Below are positions 1 to 12,462 of a stretch of 64,000 nucleotides of DNA, one piece after another; the stretch's first letter is position 1; each line of letters starts with the position of its first letter. Position numbers and translations under genes: made by a program. Origin of the DNA: Embiotoca jacksoni (lineage: Eukaryota; Chordata; Actinopteri; Embiotocidae); contig JAKOON010000018.1 in NCBI GenBank assembly GCA_022577435.1, positions 5,957,156-6,021,155 of the forward strand, given 5' to 3'. The notes beneath the pieces are model-generated. The model was given only the letters and a program-made list of their open reading frames with translations, made no database searches and was not told the origin of the DNA.

Positions 1-1895
1 AAATAGTCTTCTCCGTTTTTTTGTTTTTTTTTAACACAAAATTAAAATTCACACAAAGAAGAGAATGAAAACATACCCACTTTTAATAGCTTGTCCAGTC
101 AAGGCATTTCACATTAATAATTGCAAGCCTGAAGAAGATAAATACAAATTATGCATCAGAAAACACATTTTTATCTTCACCAAATATACGGTCTACTTCA
201 ATTGAAAAAAAGATATGACAGACTCAGGGCCCGGATGAATAGACATTTGTACACTGCTACAGTAAAAATATCCCAATATCCTCAAATGCCACTTCACTCT
301 TCTTCTTTTGATCTTCTTCTGTGCCAGGGAGTTTCTTCCTTTACATTAGCGAGCCGCCTTCCCCTCAGGCGCTTCCAGCCATCATATGGTTTCACTCCAT
401 GCTCTTGCTGAGGATATTGCTTTGGTGGATGACGCTGCCAGCTGGAGACTTGATGTAGAGCCTCTTCATCTCTCTTTTATCTGTATTCATCTCTCTTTTT
501 TTTGCCTTCAGCTTTTTGCTTCACAAACATGAAAGCTGTCAAATCACTCAGTGCAAGTATGTCATTTGGTTACAGTGACAAAGAAAATGTTAATTCAAAA
601 TGAACACAACTTAAATACACAGCAAATGTTTTAGGTTTTATTTCTGCAGCTGCTTCATACTGCATACAAGATAACATGATTACAGCCGACTGTATCCTTT
701 AAGGCAGTGAAGTGAATTTCCAGGCTCCCATTCATTAAACGTATCACTTAGAAAAGTGTGACAAACACCGGCATTGTCTTTCTTTTATAACCACGTGAAG
801 AGTCTAAAAAACCTGACTGGCAACTTGCCATCAGTGTTGCTTTCTGTCTCTGTCTTACTCTCTGTTAGCTTCATCCTTGAAGCGTGTGGTGGAACTAATG
901 GTGGCTGAGAAGAGAATGGTTCAGTAAACTGCACGGTGGTTTGGTGAGATTTGGTTGCGGATGTGACGTCTGAGTTGAACTCCACCCCTGAGTGACACAC
1001 AGAGATCAGAGGACAGAAATTGCGACTCGCAACACGTTTGCAAAACACAGCAGAGACTCTCGCACTGAGCTAGAAAAAAAAAAAAACGGTGCTCATAATT
1101 TAGGTACATAACATAAATACAATATTTTTGGCTGGACCAAAGCAGCGGGGCCAGAGCTAGTGTCTGTCACTGAGTGAGTGAGAGATCAAAGTTAAACTGC
1201 TGTCCGACTTCAAACTAAAAGCCCTCCAGTTTCACTCAGGGTCCGGCCATATTAGGAGGTTTTGTCCAAGACGTGTTTCGGGGCAGGAGCTTATTTGATA
1301 CTTACAGAATTTTTTTTTTTTTTTTTTTAATTTAGGCTGTTGTGATACAACATGTGTGAAGAGTATCAATTGAATTATTGTTCACATAAAAGAAGCTTTT
1401 TCAGCTGGTTTGGATGGAGCTCAGCTACGTGAATAAATGTTACTAAACATGAGTACCTCTCGGACACTTTCATTTTGTCTAAGTAGCTCTCAGAGGAATA
1501 TAAGTTTGGAGAGCCCTGATGTAGATAAAGTTCTCCAGGCGAAGAAGCTGCTTTTCAAAAAGTCAGCGCTCTTGGAAGTCTTGGGGAGATGACTGTGTTG
1601 GTGAAGCACTGTAACGGACAAAAGAAAGAACTCACACATTGCACCCTGACTTCTCTGTCGGGTTGTTATTTTAGACCACTACATCTATATGCTTCTAGCG
1701 GTAAACTTTTTTTTGTTATCAGCCGTGGTTGTTGCTAAGCAGCCATTGCCGAGGTGTTTTTGCTCTGAAGTGTTTTTCCTTTGGGTATCACAGTTCTTTT
1801 TCTGTGTATTCTGAACAGAACTTGTAAAATACAGCGCTTGTTCTGCAGTTAAGTTTTTACTTCCAAGAAAGAGCTACCAAACACTGCATGTTTCA
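1..1895. other. AT-rich non-coding stretch, no gene
   Basis: Only short unrelated open frames occur and none has a recognisable domain. The stretch holds a T run at 1310-1328 and a short repeat fragment at about 1199-1240 (listed separately). The word ttcatctctctttt appears twice close together at about 465-499. I see no promoter, RNA gene or complete mobile element here. Confidence 0.6.
1199..1240 (+). repeat. Short dispersed repeat fragment, partner of 49336-49395
   Basis: The segment reads gctgtccgacttcaaacta followed by aaagccctccag and tttcac. It matches 49336-49395 almost base for base apart from a 20-bp internal duplication there. Two copies 48 kb apart indicate a dispersed repeat. 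I recall similar 'aaaagccctc' repeats from percomorph fish but cannot name the family. Confidence 0.45.
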
Positions 1896-2551
1896 CAGTG
1901 GAGGAAGAACTAGTCAGGTACTTTACTGAGGTAGAAGGACGACTACCACACTGTGATAATACTCCACTACATGTTTCAGTCCTTACCTAAGTAAAAGTAG
2001 GTCACTATTATCAGCGAAATGTACTCCCAGTATCAAAAGCAAAATTACACATGATTCAGTAAATGCTTCCTGTCAGTGTGATACAATTATATATGATGTT
2101 TTTGGATGAATATTACTGTTGAATTAATGGGCATTTTACCACTTAAGATGGAAGTTTGAGCAAATTTTAAATGCTTTATATATTGTTGGTTAGTATTGTA
2201 TCATATTTTATCAAATCAACATATGTTTGTAGTCTTGTAAGAACCACATACCTCCTAAAAATCAACACACTCAGAAAAACTGTTGTTTTCAGCTTTCAGC
2301 TGCATTGAATCCACAAAGGTTTTAATTTTGTTTATTTAGCTCAAGGAGAGTTTTCTAAATCCACGTCGGCACATTTAGTCCTTCATCCAAGTTTGAAAAT
2401 CACCACATACACAGTTTGCATTGTACAGAAAAACTGTAATCTGAAAAGTAACTTGTAACTAAAACTCTCAGAAAAACGTAGTGGAGTGGAAGTATAGAGT
2501 AGCATCGAATGGAAATTCTGTACTAAAGTACAAATAACAGCTACTTCAATG
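1896..2551 (+). repeat. Teleost dispersed repeat of the 'agtaaaagta' type, long diverged copy
   Basis: The copy opens with cagtggaggaagaactagtc and runs through ccacactgtgataatactcc, aagtaaaagtaggtcactat, tgtactcccagtatcaaaag and gaaaagtaacttgtaac to the words gtagtggagtggaagtata. These words in this order are what I recall of a very common percomorph non-autonomous repeat whose full copies end near ttccaccactg. Here the right end is lost in degenerate sequence. Partial copies lie at 7985-8075, 41919-41985 (opposite strand) and 44335-44440 with 44768-44905. A diverged internal duplication (about 2243-2437) enlarges this copy. The transposon superfamily is not certain; hAT-like is a guess. It is non-coding and old. 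Confidence 0.6.
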
Positions 2552-2645
2552 TCGTGTTCGCTGCCCCAGAGAGGGAAATAAAGGCCTCTCCTCATCACTG
2601 GACAGTTGGTCTGGACATTAAAGGCTAGTTTCAAACACAAACACA

Positions 2646-2646
2646 A

Positions 2647-2677
<31 letters not shown>

Positions 2678-2694
2678 CACACACACACACACAC
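2646..2694. repeat. (CA)n microsatellite
   Basis: Nearly pure CA/AC dinucleotide tract with one G interruption, preceded by short acaaac units. It generates a spurious cysteine/valine-rich open frame on the minus strand. Confidence 0.97.
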
Positions 2695-5600
2695 AGGTCA
2701 GAAGCTGCAAGTCCTTTTACTCCCTGACTTTCAATAATCTGTTAGCAGCCCAGCCACAGATTATGTTAGACTCCGATACAAAATACTGTGTTGAAGTAAA
2801 TGAACTAAATGTTCAGTCTACTTCCTGGTTGTTCCGACACATTCAGAATCATCACTGCTTTTGTCTTCAGCATTTTTGTGAACAGGCAGCTCAGTTCATG
2901 CATGTGCTTGTAAAAGTTACATAATAAAAGCCCACTATTACTGTATTTATATTTCTCTGTAATGTAGCACGTGTGAACAATGTTACTTATTATATTCTTA
3001 TTATATTCTTTGTCAACCCTGGAACTTAAACAGTTTTCTGATGCCCGAATAGCATATATTAAAATAACTTAAATTGATATAAATGTATGACAACTGGTTA
3101 ACTATTGGCTTCAATTAACAACTATTAGTCGACCAGGAGAATCATTAGTCAGTGCAGCTCATTCAGCATATATGCGTGATCGAAGGTGAATACATTGATT
3201 GAGGTATCAGTGACTCAGTCTGATTGTAACGATCCCTCCCAGCAGAGGTCACTCATGACACCACCTCATGTCCCACCGGCCTTCTGTCCCTTGAGGAGAA
3301 GCTCTCTCTCTCTGTCAAATTACATTTCCTGCTTGTAATTTTACACCACAAATCTGGTCTCTTATTGCATCGCTCATTGCTACTTTGTGTCCCGCGGGAA
3401 ATGATGTGCCAATTTCAGCAGGTTTGTGCAATACAGGCTCACATTGATTGTTTGTTTACTGGCTGCAGGTTGTCATTCAGATTGGTGCTTTTGTTCGGGA
3501 TGAGGTTTTTCAGCAGATGTGGTGACCCAAAGGGACGGAGCTCAATCTTTATCCGTCCCAGGAGAGGCACGGCTGACTCCAAAGCTCCGCTGCACGGAAC
3601 AAGGTAATGCAAAGCTTTTTTTTATTTTGTTTTATTTTTTTTGCTTCAAAGTTAAATTTTTATGTAAGTAATTTCAGTGCCATAGTTCCACGGGTCACCA
3701 GTTTTATCCAATTTTCATGAGTTATTCCTATTAAAAATATTTTTGGACACATTCATTATTAAGTTGGTTACAAGTGTAAAAGACTTCCAGTGTAATTTAT
3801 TTCTAGGTCTCCCTCACCCGCCAGCCCTCCTGAAACTTTTGTCTTGGGAGAAACTCGTCTCAATCCAGAGATTAACAAATGTTCATGGTGATTTCTGAGT
3901 AAGTTATGGACTAAATTTTTTTTATTTTGAGTTCATGTCCATAATTGAAGATGTTCACTATTGAGCTGCCGCTCTAGCGTTTGCAATACTTTCAATAAAA
4001 GGTCCGCCCAGTACAGCAAAGCGTGTAATACACCTGCTAGTCCACTAGAGGATACCGTATTTGGTGTGACGGTAGCCTCGCCTTAACGTGAAAAGCAGAT
4101 GCATGTCAAATGACCCAGTTGTGTGACAAATGTCATGTGATCGATGTCTACTGATGAAGTACAGAATACTGGACCAAGTAGTTTTTATGCCAAACTTTTG
4201 TGTCTTTATTTTTGTAAACGTAACCATGTGGTTATTCAAGCTTAGATGAGGCAAAGCCGCGACACTGGAATGTTATTCCGTTGTGGTGTGGATGTGCATT
4301 ACACACTTTATCATAATACCAAGTTAAAAGTAGCCCTATCCTCCACTTATTTGCAACAATACAATATTTGTGGCAAACAGGACACTGCGTGAATTTGAAA
4401 TTGCCAAAGTTAGAGCCATATGACTCTAAAATATTACATTAAAAATACTTATCTGATAGAAGGATGTCGAGTCAAGCTAATTTTGGGAAAAACACCTCTA
4501 CAGCTTTTAAATTTCACATGAAAGTTCACAAATATTTATGGTATAAGATGTATTTATGCACAGAAAGCCTTTCTAAAGCAAATATTAGTAGGTCTACTAG
4601 AGATTACTGCATTTTGGGTTCAGTTTGTGTTTATTTACAAAAAATGATTTAGTTACATTTGGCCCTAATTTATTCTTGGTAGAAACCCAGTGAAGCTTTT
4701 ATTGATACCTGATATGTAGCAAATAATTAAACTGTAATTCATGGCTGATTTTATTTTACTGCCTGTAATTTAAAGTTATTGCATCTTATATGAAGCGCTC
4801 ATGCAGTCTTAGCTTTAGTGCTTCTGCATTAATGTTTAAACAAAGATGAAGTGACTCCGAACAAAAAGCAGCCTGTGTTTGTGTTTTTCATCTTCTTCAT
4901 CTAAGGAGCTCATTTCCAGTTTATTTCTACCTACTACGTTAGAGTGGGATCATGGAAGCCACAAACTGGACGGACATTGTGAGCTAATGGTGTGTAAAGA
5001 GTGGAGAGCCGTGAACAATATCCTCCACGAACAGAATATGATTGTGCTAGTCGTCCATGTCTGCTGACGTGATGCATCATTTAGGCTGATACATGAGACT
5101 CATTAAAATATTGTACTTGGATGCTTAATGGCAGCTATTTCACAGCTGATTTTAACATGTGACGCAGGAAATGTGCAGCAGATGTGTGGTATTTAGCTAC
5201 GCTGATTATTTTTTAATAATACTTTTAATACAAATTTATTGAGAATATTGTCACTAATACGGGTATTAAAATAGCACCTTGTCTAGGGGTTAATAGAGGT
5301 CACAATTGGCATCAGGAACATATTTGCAGCAGCGAATAAAGGAGACGGCAAAAGAAAATGGTGAGAAAAGTAACAAAAAGAATACAAAGAGATGGTTTAT
5401 AATGTCAGGTAATAGCATAAAGGTTGTGAACTGATTTCTTTTCCTCTCTGATTGCCACATGGGAACAAATGAGCGAGCTGCCAATCTGCTCAACTGATTT
5501 CGGGGGGCCTCAGGTTGCTGATTAATGAAATGTGGGAGGACAAAAAGACGGTTGTGAGTGGTGCCACAGCCTACCCACAATCCCTCACTGCGTTTTCTGA

Positions 5601-5708
5601 TTGAGTTAATCACCCTATTGTCCCCCCAGCACTCTGAGTGTGGGATTTTTTTTTTAACGGCAAGAAGAAAAGACTGACTGAAGGAATCGCACTGAAAACT
5701 GCATTTCC

Positions 5709-5726
5709 TTTTTTTTTTTTTTTTTT
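5709..5726. repeat. Poly-T tract (18 T)
   Basis: Uninterrupted T run directly seen; possibly the reverse-strand tail of an old retrotransposed copy, but no element body was recognised beside it. Confidence 0.95.
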
Positions 5727-5779
5727 ATCCTCCCACCATCTCCTCTTTCCCCCCGTATCAAATCTTGCACCATTACCTC

Positions 5780-6060
5780 CAGTTTTTCCATAACGCCTCA
5801 TGTGTCATCCATCTAGCTCACTTTAATGGCAGCCTCATAATTATTTAGATGATTATGTGTTGCAAGCCATTTAGCATGCTCAATGACACATGTTTAATTT
5901 ATTTGCCGCTGCAGCTTCTCGTGGAGGAAGTGAGGAAAGAATTGGAAGATGGCTGATGGTGGTTGTTGCTGCAGCCGTGCTGCCGCTAGTGAAGCAAATC
6001 AGTGCCAAAATTGTTTGATAAATGGCCGCTGTTGATATAATATGCTATGGCACATCAGAG
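5780..6060. promoter_or_regulatory. Candidate conserved non-coding element (unproven)
   Basis: Low in simple repeats and interrupted by stops in all frames. It contains ataattat at 5837-5844 followed by tagatgattatg, both homeodomain-type cores, then the E-box-like gctgcagctt. The composition resembles vertebrate developmental enhancers. Conservation cannot be seen here, so this is only a candidate. Confidence 0.22.
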
Positions 6061-7984
6061 AGCTAATGTGATACAAATAAGGTATGCTTTGTGTAGCATT
6101 GCAAGGCGACGTTTGCTCGGGCTAATGGCGTGTGTCTTGGTTGACCAGTGAACCCACATAACGGACTGCACCATTGAGCAAGCTATTAGGACATGATAAT
6201 GGGCAGAGCAGCCTGGTGCTGAATATAGCACCGTCGCATTCAGCTGAAGGAAAACACACAGAAAGTTCTCTGATGAAATGAGTTTCACATTCAAAATCCA
6301 AATATTTCCGTTCTACAGGCAACAAAACTAGATTTTTCAGGCTTGTCATGGTTTTATGTATAGATGGAATATGTTTGGAAATATAATTTTAGCAGCAAAA
6401 ATTTTAAATTAAGAATCGGGCAAAATATATGAAAAAAAACCAAGTGTTTTGAGTGGTTGTGATTGCTTTTGTGCTTCTGTATAGCTGCAATAACGTGAGG
6501 TGACCACTAGAGAGTAGTACAGCCTCGCTGAAAGGTGACAGACGGCTCGGAGTCCTCTTAATCCCAGCTGTGGTTTTGCTCCTAAAAGATACAAGTGTGT
6601 TTTACACAGCTGCTTTCAGTTAGGTATCACTTCATTCTACGTGTGTTTCCATTTTTTTTCTGTGAAAAACTTGGTGTACATTTTTTGAAATAATACAAAG
6701 AAATTCCCATTTACACTTAGTTTTATTGTATTTATCCCTACAGGGCTGCAAGAAAACATAAAATACTTGTATTCAAAGGCTCCCTTTGCTCAAAAGTTAG
6801 TTCTTCTTCTAGTTATAAGACATAACTGTTTGATCTTTGCAGAATGATGTAAAGTATCTGTAATTTTACATGAGAAAGTTGCATGCTTGCACCAAAATAA
6901 ATGTATTTCTGCGAATCTTTAAATTGATAATTGATCTTTTTCTGTGGAACAATACAAATTAGACAGATTATTCTTCAAATAAGCGGATTTTTTTTTAATG
7001 TCTTAGAATATTTCTATAGGGGACCTTTCGGTGCATAAAGTTCTCTCCGAGGACTGTGCCCGGTCGATCAGCACAGATTTGTGCTTGCGTGGTGCTGAGC
7101 AGCACAGCTTGTAGACACGACGTCGGGTGCAGTGTGCTGCAGCTGGGTCTTGACGTGCGCTGAAGTCTGTCACTGCGCTCCAGGACCGCTCTGTCATCTC
7201 CAGCATCTGCTGTGACTTCTCGTTGGAGAAGCTTCTGGAACAATCACACTCCTCTGCTTGTCAGCACCTGGTGTTCCTGTCTGCTTCCCCACAACATGCC
7301 ACTCTCGCACAGAGACACACAGTTAACCGCTCATATTTCAGAGCCAAACATGTAAGCATGGCTGTCACTCATTTCCAAGTCCTTTCTGCAAAAAAAAAAA
7401 ATCCAACACTGCTACAGCAATTAGCGCATCTACTGAAATGGCAATTTCACAGCTGGTTACTTGCATCAATCCAAACCGGCTCCATGTTTCATAGCTCTCA
7501 CTTTAGTACGATTCTGTGCTGTTTGACAAAGGGTTAATGTCATTCCTAAAATTCAATCCGACTTTCCAAATATTAAAAACAGTATTTATAACCATCTGCT
7601 TTTGTTTTTCACACTGACCCAGATTATCCAGGGAACATGTAACAATACTTCAGAGCTTTTTGTGTTTGTGATTGATTGTAGAAACTGTACAAATGTAGAA
7701 ACTAATCTTCTTTTACTTCTGCTTGGATTTCATGGTGATACAATATAGGACTAAAAAGGAGTTCTTAAACAATAGAAATACTGCAGAAAGTATTCTACTT
7801 TTTTCCACCTTTGTAACATGTATGAGGATATTTTACAATGGACTGCATTGTAAAGATATTGTGAAATAATCAGTTTGATGTCAGTGATGTTATTCATGGC
7901 ATTTTCTGTGAGAGGTCATAGGTCAGTCCGGTTGGTTTAAATTGCAGCAACATCTTGTAATGTAAAAGTGTGTTCGATATTTTG

Positions 7985-8075
7985 TTTGTAAAGTGTGTAT
8001 CTGAAAAGTAACCAGGAACTAATGGTCAAGTAAATGCAGTGAAGTAGAATGTTTCCCACTGAAATGTGTTAGATG
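7985..8075 (+). repeat. Fragment of the 'agtaaaagta' repeat family
   Basis: The words tctgaaaagtaaccaggaac and gtagaatgtttcccactgaa correspond to the right half of the copy at 1896-2551 (gaaaagtaacttgtaac) and to the copy near 44.8 kb. Only this part is recognisable. Confidence 0.45.
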
Positions 8076-8901
8076 TTCGATACCTTGTGTAGAAAAACGT
8101 ACAAGTTAGGATGTAATAAGTATTATCCATCAGGAACAAAAGTGCATGAAAAGAGACACAAACATTATACGTAAGCGTAAGGGTGAATCCAGTAGGAGCT
8201 TGGAATCCGTGGACGGAGCCTGAACAGGGCAGTCTTTGGATTTGGTGGGAAAGGAACGGTGTTGGTGGTCGTGTGTAGCATGTATGAATCTTGTGGCTTT
8301 GATAATCATACTAGATTAGATGTTAAATGGGTAGAGCAGGCATGGTGGTTGTGAGTATTGAGGAGGACTGCTGTTGAGCCTTCCCAGGGTGTAACTTGAC
8401 GAAACACCGATGAAGGGAGGTGCCCACCTGATAACCCCAGTGAGATACTGCAAACTCTCACCATGTTGCCAAGGCTTTGTTGTATGTGATTTCTACGTTG
8501 GTATATTAACATAGCATGCAGTGTTAGTTAGTGATACATTTGGCAGATATTGAGTAAATTGACCCTTGCGGTGGTATTCTGTATTAATCCGGCACTTTCT
8601 GAATTATTACAGTTATAATTGCATTAAATTTAGCTCAGCCACTCTAAAAAGTGGACCAAAGACCAGTGGGGGTGGTGAAACGGGATGATGCTGAAGTAGT
8701 TCCAACAATGGTGGCGGTGTGAGAGTTCCGGCACATAACATGCAGTACATGGTGGTCAACCCCCAACCACTAGCTGTAGCCTGACTGCACCACAGGCCTG
8801 TCAATTAAACAGACATGCCCCCAAGAACATGTCTTTTTGAGGCTTATTTTCTCATTAATTACGTAATTATTTTCAGATGGGTCACCAGGAAACTAATAAG
8901 A
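8076..8901. other. Non-coding stretch, nothing recognised
   Basis: No coding potential beyond two short minus-strand frames (8306-8512 and 8613-8804) without domains. Several ggtggt/tggtgg words occur but no defined repeat. Confidence 0.5.
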
Positions 8902-9080
8902 AGGAGCGACTTTAGCTAGCAAAACTGAAATAAGTCGTGGATAAATTTTATTGACTGAGAATTTTATAAGAGAAGTTGAATGGGAGTCTATGGAGCTGGA
9001 GGGCAACCCGGGTGGTATTACAGCTTAAGGTACTTCTGCATTGACCTCATTTTTCAGAGCCGAAAGCTACGTCCACTTTT
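8902..9080 (+). repeat. Percomorph dispersed repeat, right half ('gaatgggagtctatgga' family)
   Basis: The segment carries agaagttgaatgggagtcta (8971-8990) and cttctgcattgacctcattt (from 9033). The first recurs at 42957-42978 and in altered form at 13838-13863. The second recurs at 14344-14368. The three loci are therefore copies of one family, which I recognise as very abundant in percomorph genomes. No TIR or coding capacity is visible, so its class is unknown to me. Confidence 0.6.
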
Positions 9081-9095
9081 ATATACAGTCGCACA

Positions 9096-10640
9096 TATTC
9101 ACAAAATTAACATAGGTCCGGTAATACCAGGCTATTACTACACACCTGTGCTTTTCCAGATATGGCAGGTCAGTATGTGTTGTGTAAAATAGTTCTATTG
9201 CACAAGGTGGAGACGTCTGAAAAAACTGCACCTGCATCAGGCGTGTCACTGTCAGAACAACGTGCTCTGGTCAGTGAAAATTAAACATTCAGCTTTTCAA
9301 TTATTAATTGCTTGCATTGTACAGGAACACAATTACAATGGGTTACCTCACCTCCGAGAAACCACCCTTCGCTTCAACCCTTCCAGAGCGGATTTGAAAC
9401 ATTCATGGGGAAGAAGAGATGATAAATAAGAAAAGAAAAAAATCTGAGGTAAGAGGCAAGGAGATGTACTCACATTCCTACAAAGCAATCCATTCTGTGG
9501 ATCCGGGGCTGCTTCTCGCTCCCAGTTCCCTTCAAAGTGAATTTACACTGTTGAGCTAACACGTTCTCCTCCTTCTATGCCATTTTGGCCAAGTTTGATT
9601 CGGCAGCTCTGATATGTACTCAAATCTACACACCTTAAACAGAAAAAAAAAAAGAAAGTTGCTCCAGCTTCTCTGAATAACAGACTCCAAACTTGAGGTA
9701 TTTTTAACCTCCTTAAAAGTTCACGTTCAGTCATTTTTGGTGCTGTGGAGTCGCATCTCTGCCTCATCACTATTAATTAATGATTAAATGATGATTGAAA
9801 GTTCCCTCACCTGACTGCTTATGGAGATGTATTTAGTCTGCAGATTGAAGTCTCTCAATCAGCAGCCAAGTCTGCAATCAACACCTGATTATAAAGTGCA
9901 AACATACAGTGGGCCCCCCCTCCCCTCCCTCCCCTATCCTAAAACTCATCTCTCCATTTATTTCAATTAATCATTTAATGGTGTTCAGGTCAGTCACTGT
10001 GCTACCTCTCATATCCTCCCTTTTTTCAGACTCTCTTTTTCTCTTTGCAGCCTTGAACCAACCCAGCATCACTCCACCGCTTCATCAACCAACCCATTAT
10101 AGCATTTTTGAGACTGATAATCCTGGGCTTCATGTTTTCTCAGTGATTAATTGGCCAGTAAGGGAGCAGCTAAGGTCCCAGATAAAGTGACATTTTCGTC
10201 ACATTTATCATAGATGGGATGTTTCCGTACTTCTGTCAGGAGCAACAAAAAGTTGCAGGCGGTATCAGCTCCTCAATGACATGAATATGTGGTGCTAAAT
10301 CAGATTCTGGGACATGCAAATGAATGACATCAAATTCGGGTTTAATCTCAACAAAGAAAGACTTGACTGGTATTTGGAAAGGCGCCTAAGTTCAGTCAAA
10401 GGTTGAGAACACAGAGAGCGTGATTGAAAAGTCTTCAAACATGCTGGAGAAGCGTAGGTTCAAGAAGGAATGTGGCACCTTTTGTTACTTGCTCTGTGCA
10501 CATTTTGCCATCAGAGTCTGTTTATATAGGTAACAGAGTACGTGCCAAATCTCATCACAGATATACGCATTAATAAAAAAAAAAAAAAGAAAGAGTATTC
10601 AGAAGTGAGAACAGCGTTAGTTACATCCTGTCAAACACAG
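9096..10640. other. Non-coding stretch with one TAAT-rich block
   Basis: Contains an A-rich stretch near 9640-9655, a C/T-rich stretch (9913-9940), an A run near 10576-10588 and the TAAT-rich block 9760-9905 listed separately. The frame at 9909-10190 has no domain. No gene is supported. Confidence 0.55.
9760..9905. promoter_or_regulatory. Candidate regulatory block with clustered TAAT cores (unproven)
   Basis: The run tattaattaatgattaaatg near 9771 packs several overlapping homeodomain-type cores. It is followed by gattgaagtctctcaatcag, an imperfect inverted arrangement of gattga/tcaatc. No simple repeat or mobile element explains it. Enhancer function is inference only. Confidence 0.25.
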
Positions 10641-10644
10641 AGTG

Positions 10645-10820
10645 AAGGAATAGTCCAACATTTTGACAAATCGATTTTTTGCCTCTTTGATAGTTAGATG
10701 AGAGAATTGATAAAGCGTGTCAGTTTTTGAAGCTAGTGCCAGAAAGGGATTATCTGCCATTAGCATCAAGAAACAGCTAGCCTTTCTCCGTCTTCTTTTA
10801 GCACCCACACAGCTCACTTT
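10645..10820 (+). repeat. Old copy of a percomorph 'gtccaacattttg' dispersed repeat
   Basis: The segment opens with ggaatagtccaacattttga, continues with tagttagatgagagaattga and gaaacagctagcctttctcc, and ends near agctcacttt. I recognise this word order from a common teleost repeat containing 'gttagatgagaagattgat' and 'gggaaacagctagcctggct'. There is no second copy in the window to confirm it, so the call rests on memory of the family. Confidence 0.5.
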
Positions 10821-10990
10821 ACACAGGACACAAACTGCCAAGGAAATTCATTGGTTTGTCTCTCAGCAGAATTACGGAAAAACTGCGACACCCGAAGGGT
10901 GTGGCATAAACCAAGGAAGGAACTTTGGATCAGTAACATTATCGAGTATCTCTCACAGTTGAAACAGCAAATCAGACTGATAATGAAGCG

Positions 10991-12420
10991 TATCTGAGGA
11001 GTAAGATAAAACGCCTGGACAGTTAACATGAACCTCATTGCTGGTATACACAACACTGGTGACCCAACTTAACCCGCAAGACTGAGCTGTCTTACTTTCA
11101 CGTCCTGTGCGCCAAAAACAGCCACTACAGATTCATTGGACACATGACAAGCCTGGACTTTTCTTGGTGTACCTTGGTTCACGATTTGATCTACATGCAT
11201 CCCAACTTGAAAAACAAGCACTTTCCTGCTCTGTTTCAGTGACCAGTCAGCATTTTATAAGTAACCTGAATAGAAAAACACATGTACTGAGCTAGGTGTT
11301 GCTAATTCCTACTTTCCTCCATGCTTGCTTGGTAACGCTGTGGGTTTTTATTTTGGAAAAAGGAGGTCTGTTGAGTTGCAAACACGGGCCATAGTGCTGC
11401 CTGCCCAGCTCACTATCAGCACTGGTACAGAGAAATATTCGTGTGACTATTTGAGCACAGTGGCTTAACCGAGCTGCCACATTGACAAGGTACATGTGAC
11501 ACTCTTCCAGCAAGGCCCCTGACACCCTAAAAGTATAGAGAGAGGATACTGAAAGGCTTATACACTCTATAGGAAGTTGTCATGATGATTTCATCATTGT
11601 CTGTTTATTAAAAAAAATGGATGCAGCTTCCATGACATAACCCACAGGTTTCCTGAGGAGCGGTGGTACGCAGGTGGAGCTGAGGCAGGTTGAGTGAAGC
11701 CTAGTTGCTGAAACCTGCAAGCAGCAAGCCAGCAAGGCACCCACCTGTCACTCAAAGCAGCTCCGTCCTTAATTATGCATACCTTTAAGCCTTTATACAA
11801 TTAAAGAGTTATATAAATATTCACCCTTTGTACGGTTGTCGTGAATGTGGAAATTGCATATATTTCTTGGTACCGGGTTGTAAACGGGTTTATTTCTGCT
11901 GTAAAGTTGGGCATTTTAACATGACTTTGTCTTTGACACTTCTGTGTTGGCTTCATTTTTCATCTCCGGTGTTTGCTGCTTGGTTCTCATTTGGGAAGGC
12001 ACATAGTCTGCAACAAGGGGTTTGGGTACATATATAGAAACTGCTGTAACACTTGGTAAATTAGACATTCATTGGGTTTTATAAAGTGATTGGCTAATAT
12101 CTGAACATCAGCATCACAGCACATTTTGTTCCTCATACTGTTAGGGTTTACATCACCCAGGTGGTGTTCCCAAAATGCAGCCCTGCCCTGGCTCAGAAAC
12201 CAAGGATAGGTCACTGTAATTTTGTTCCTGAAAGGGATTATAGTGAGATACTGATTACCTGACAGAGGGAAATGAGACTACAGCCAGTTTTAGAGGGTTT
12301 TTTCCAAATCTGAATTGACAGGGCGGAGGTGGGTGGTTAAGTTCAATCCACTATTGCTGATGAGTCGGCTGATTTCTATTAACCTGCAGCCTGCAGATCA
12401 AACAGACTGTTCCATGCCGC

Positions 12421-12462
<42 letters not shown>

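Larger units (their letters stand above)
2695..7984. other. Long AT-rich non-coding stretch, no gene
   Basis: About 5.3 kb with no supportable gene. It contains a T run at 5709-5726, an A run near 7390-7400, an 8-bp-stem hairpin at 3532-3559 and a TAAT-rich stretch at 5780-6060 listed as a possible regulatory element. The open frames at 3365-3607, 5290-5801 and 6995-7243 have no domain and no support from neighbouring exons. Confidence 0.55.

Noticed and set aside
2383..2694. Cysteine/valine-rich minus-strand frame
   Set aside because: Its N-terminal part is the CA tract read backwards and the rest is the diverged teleost repeat.
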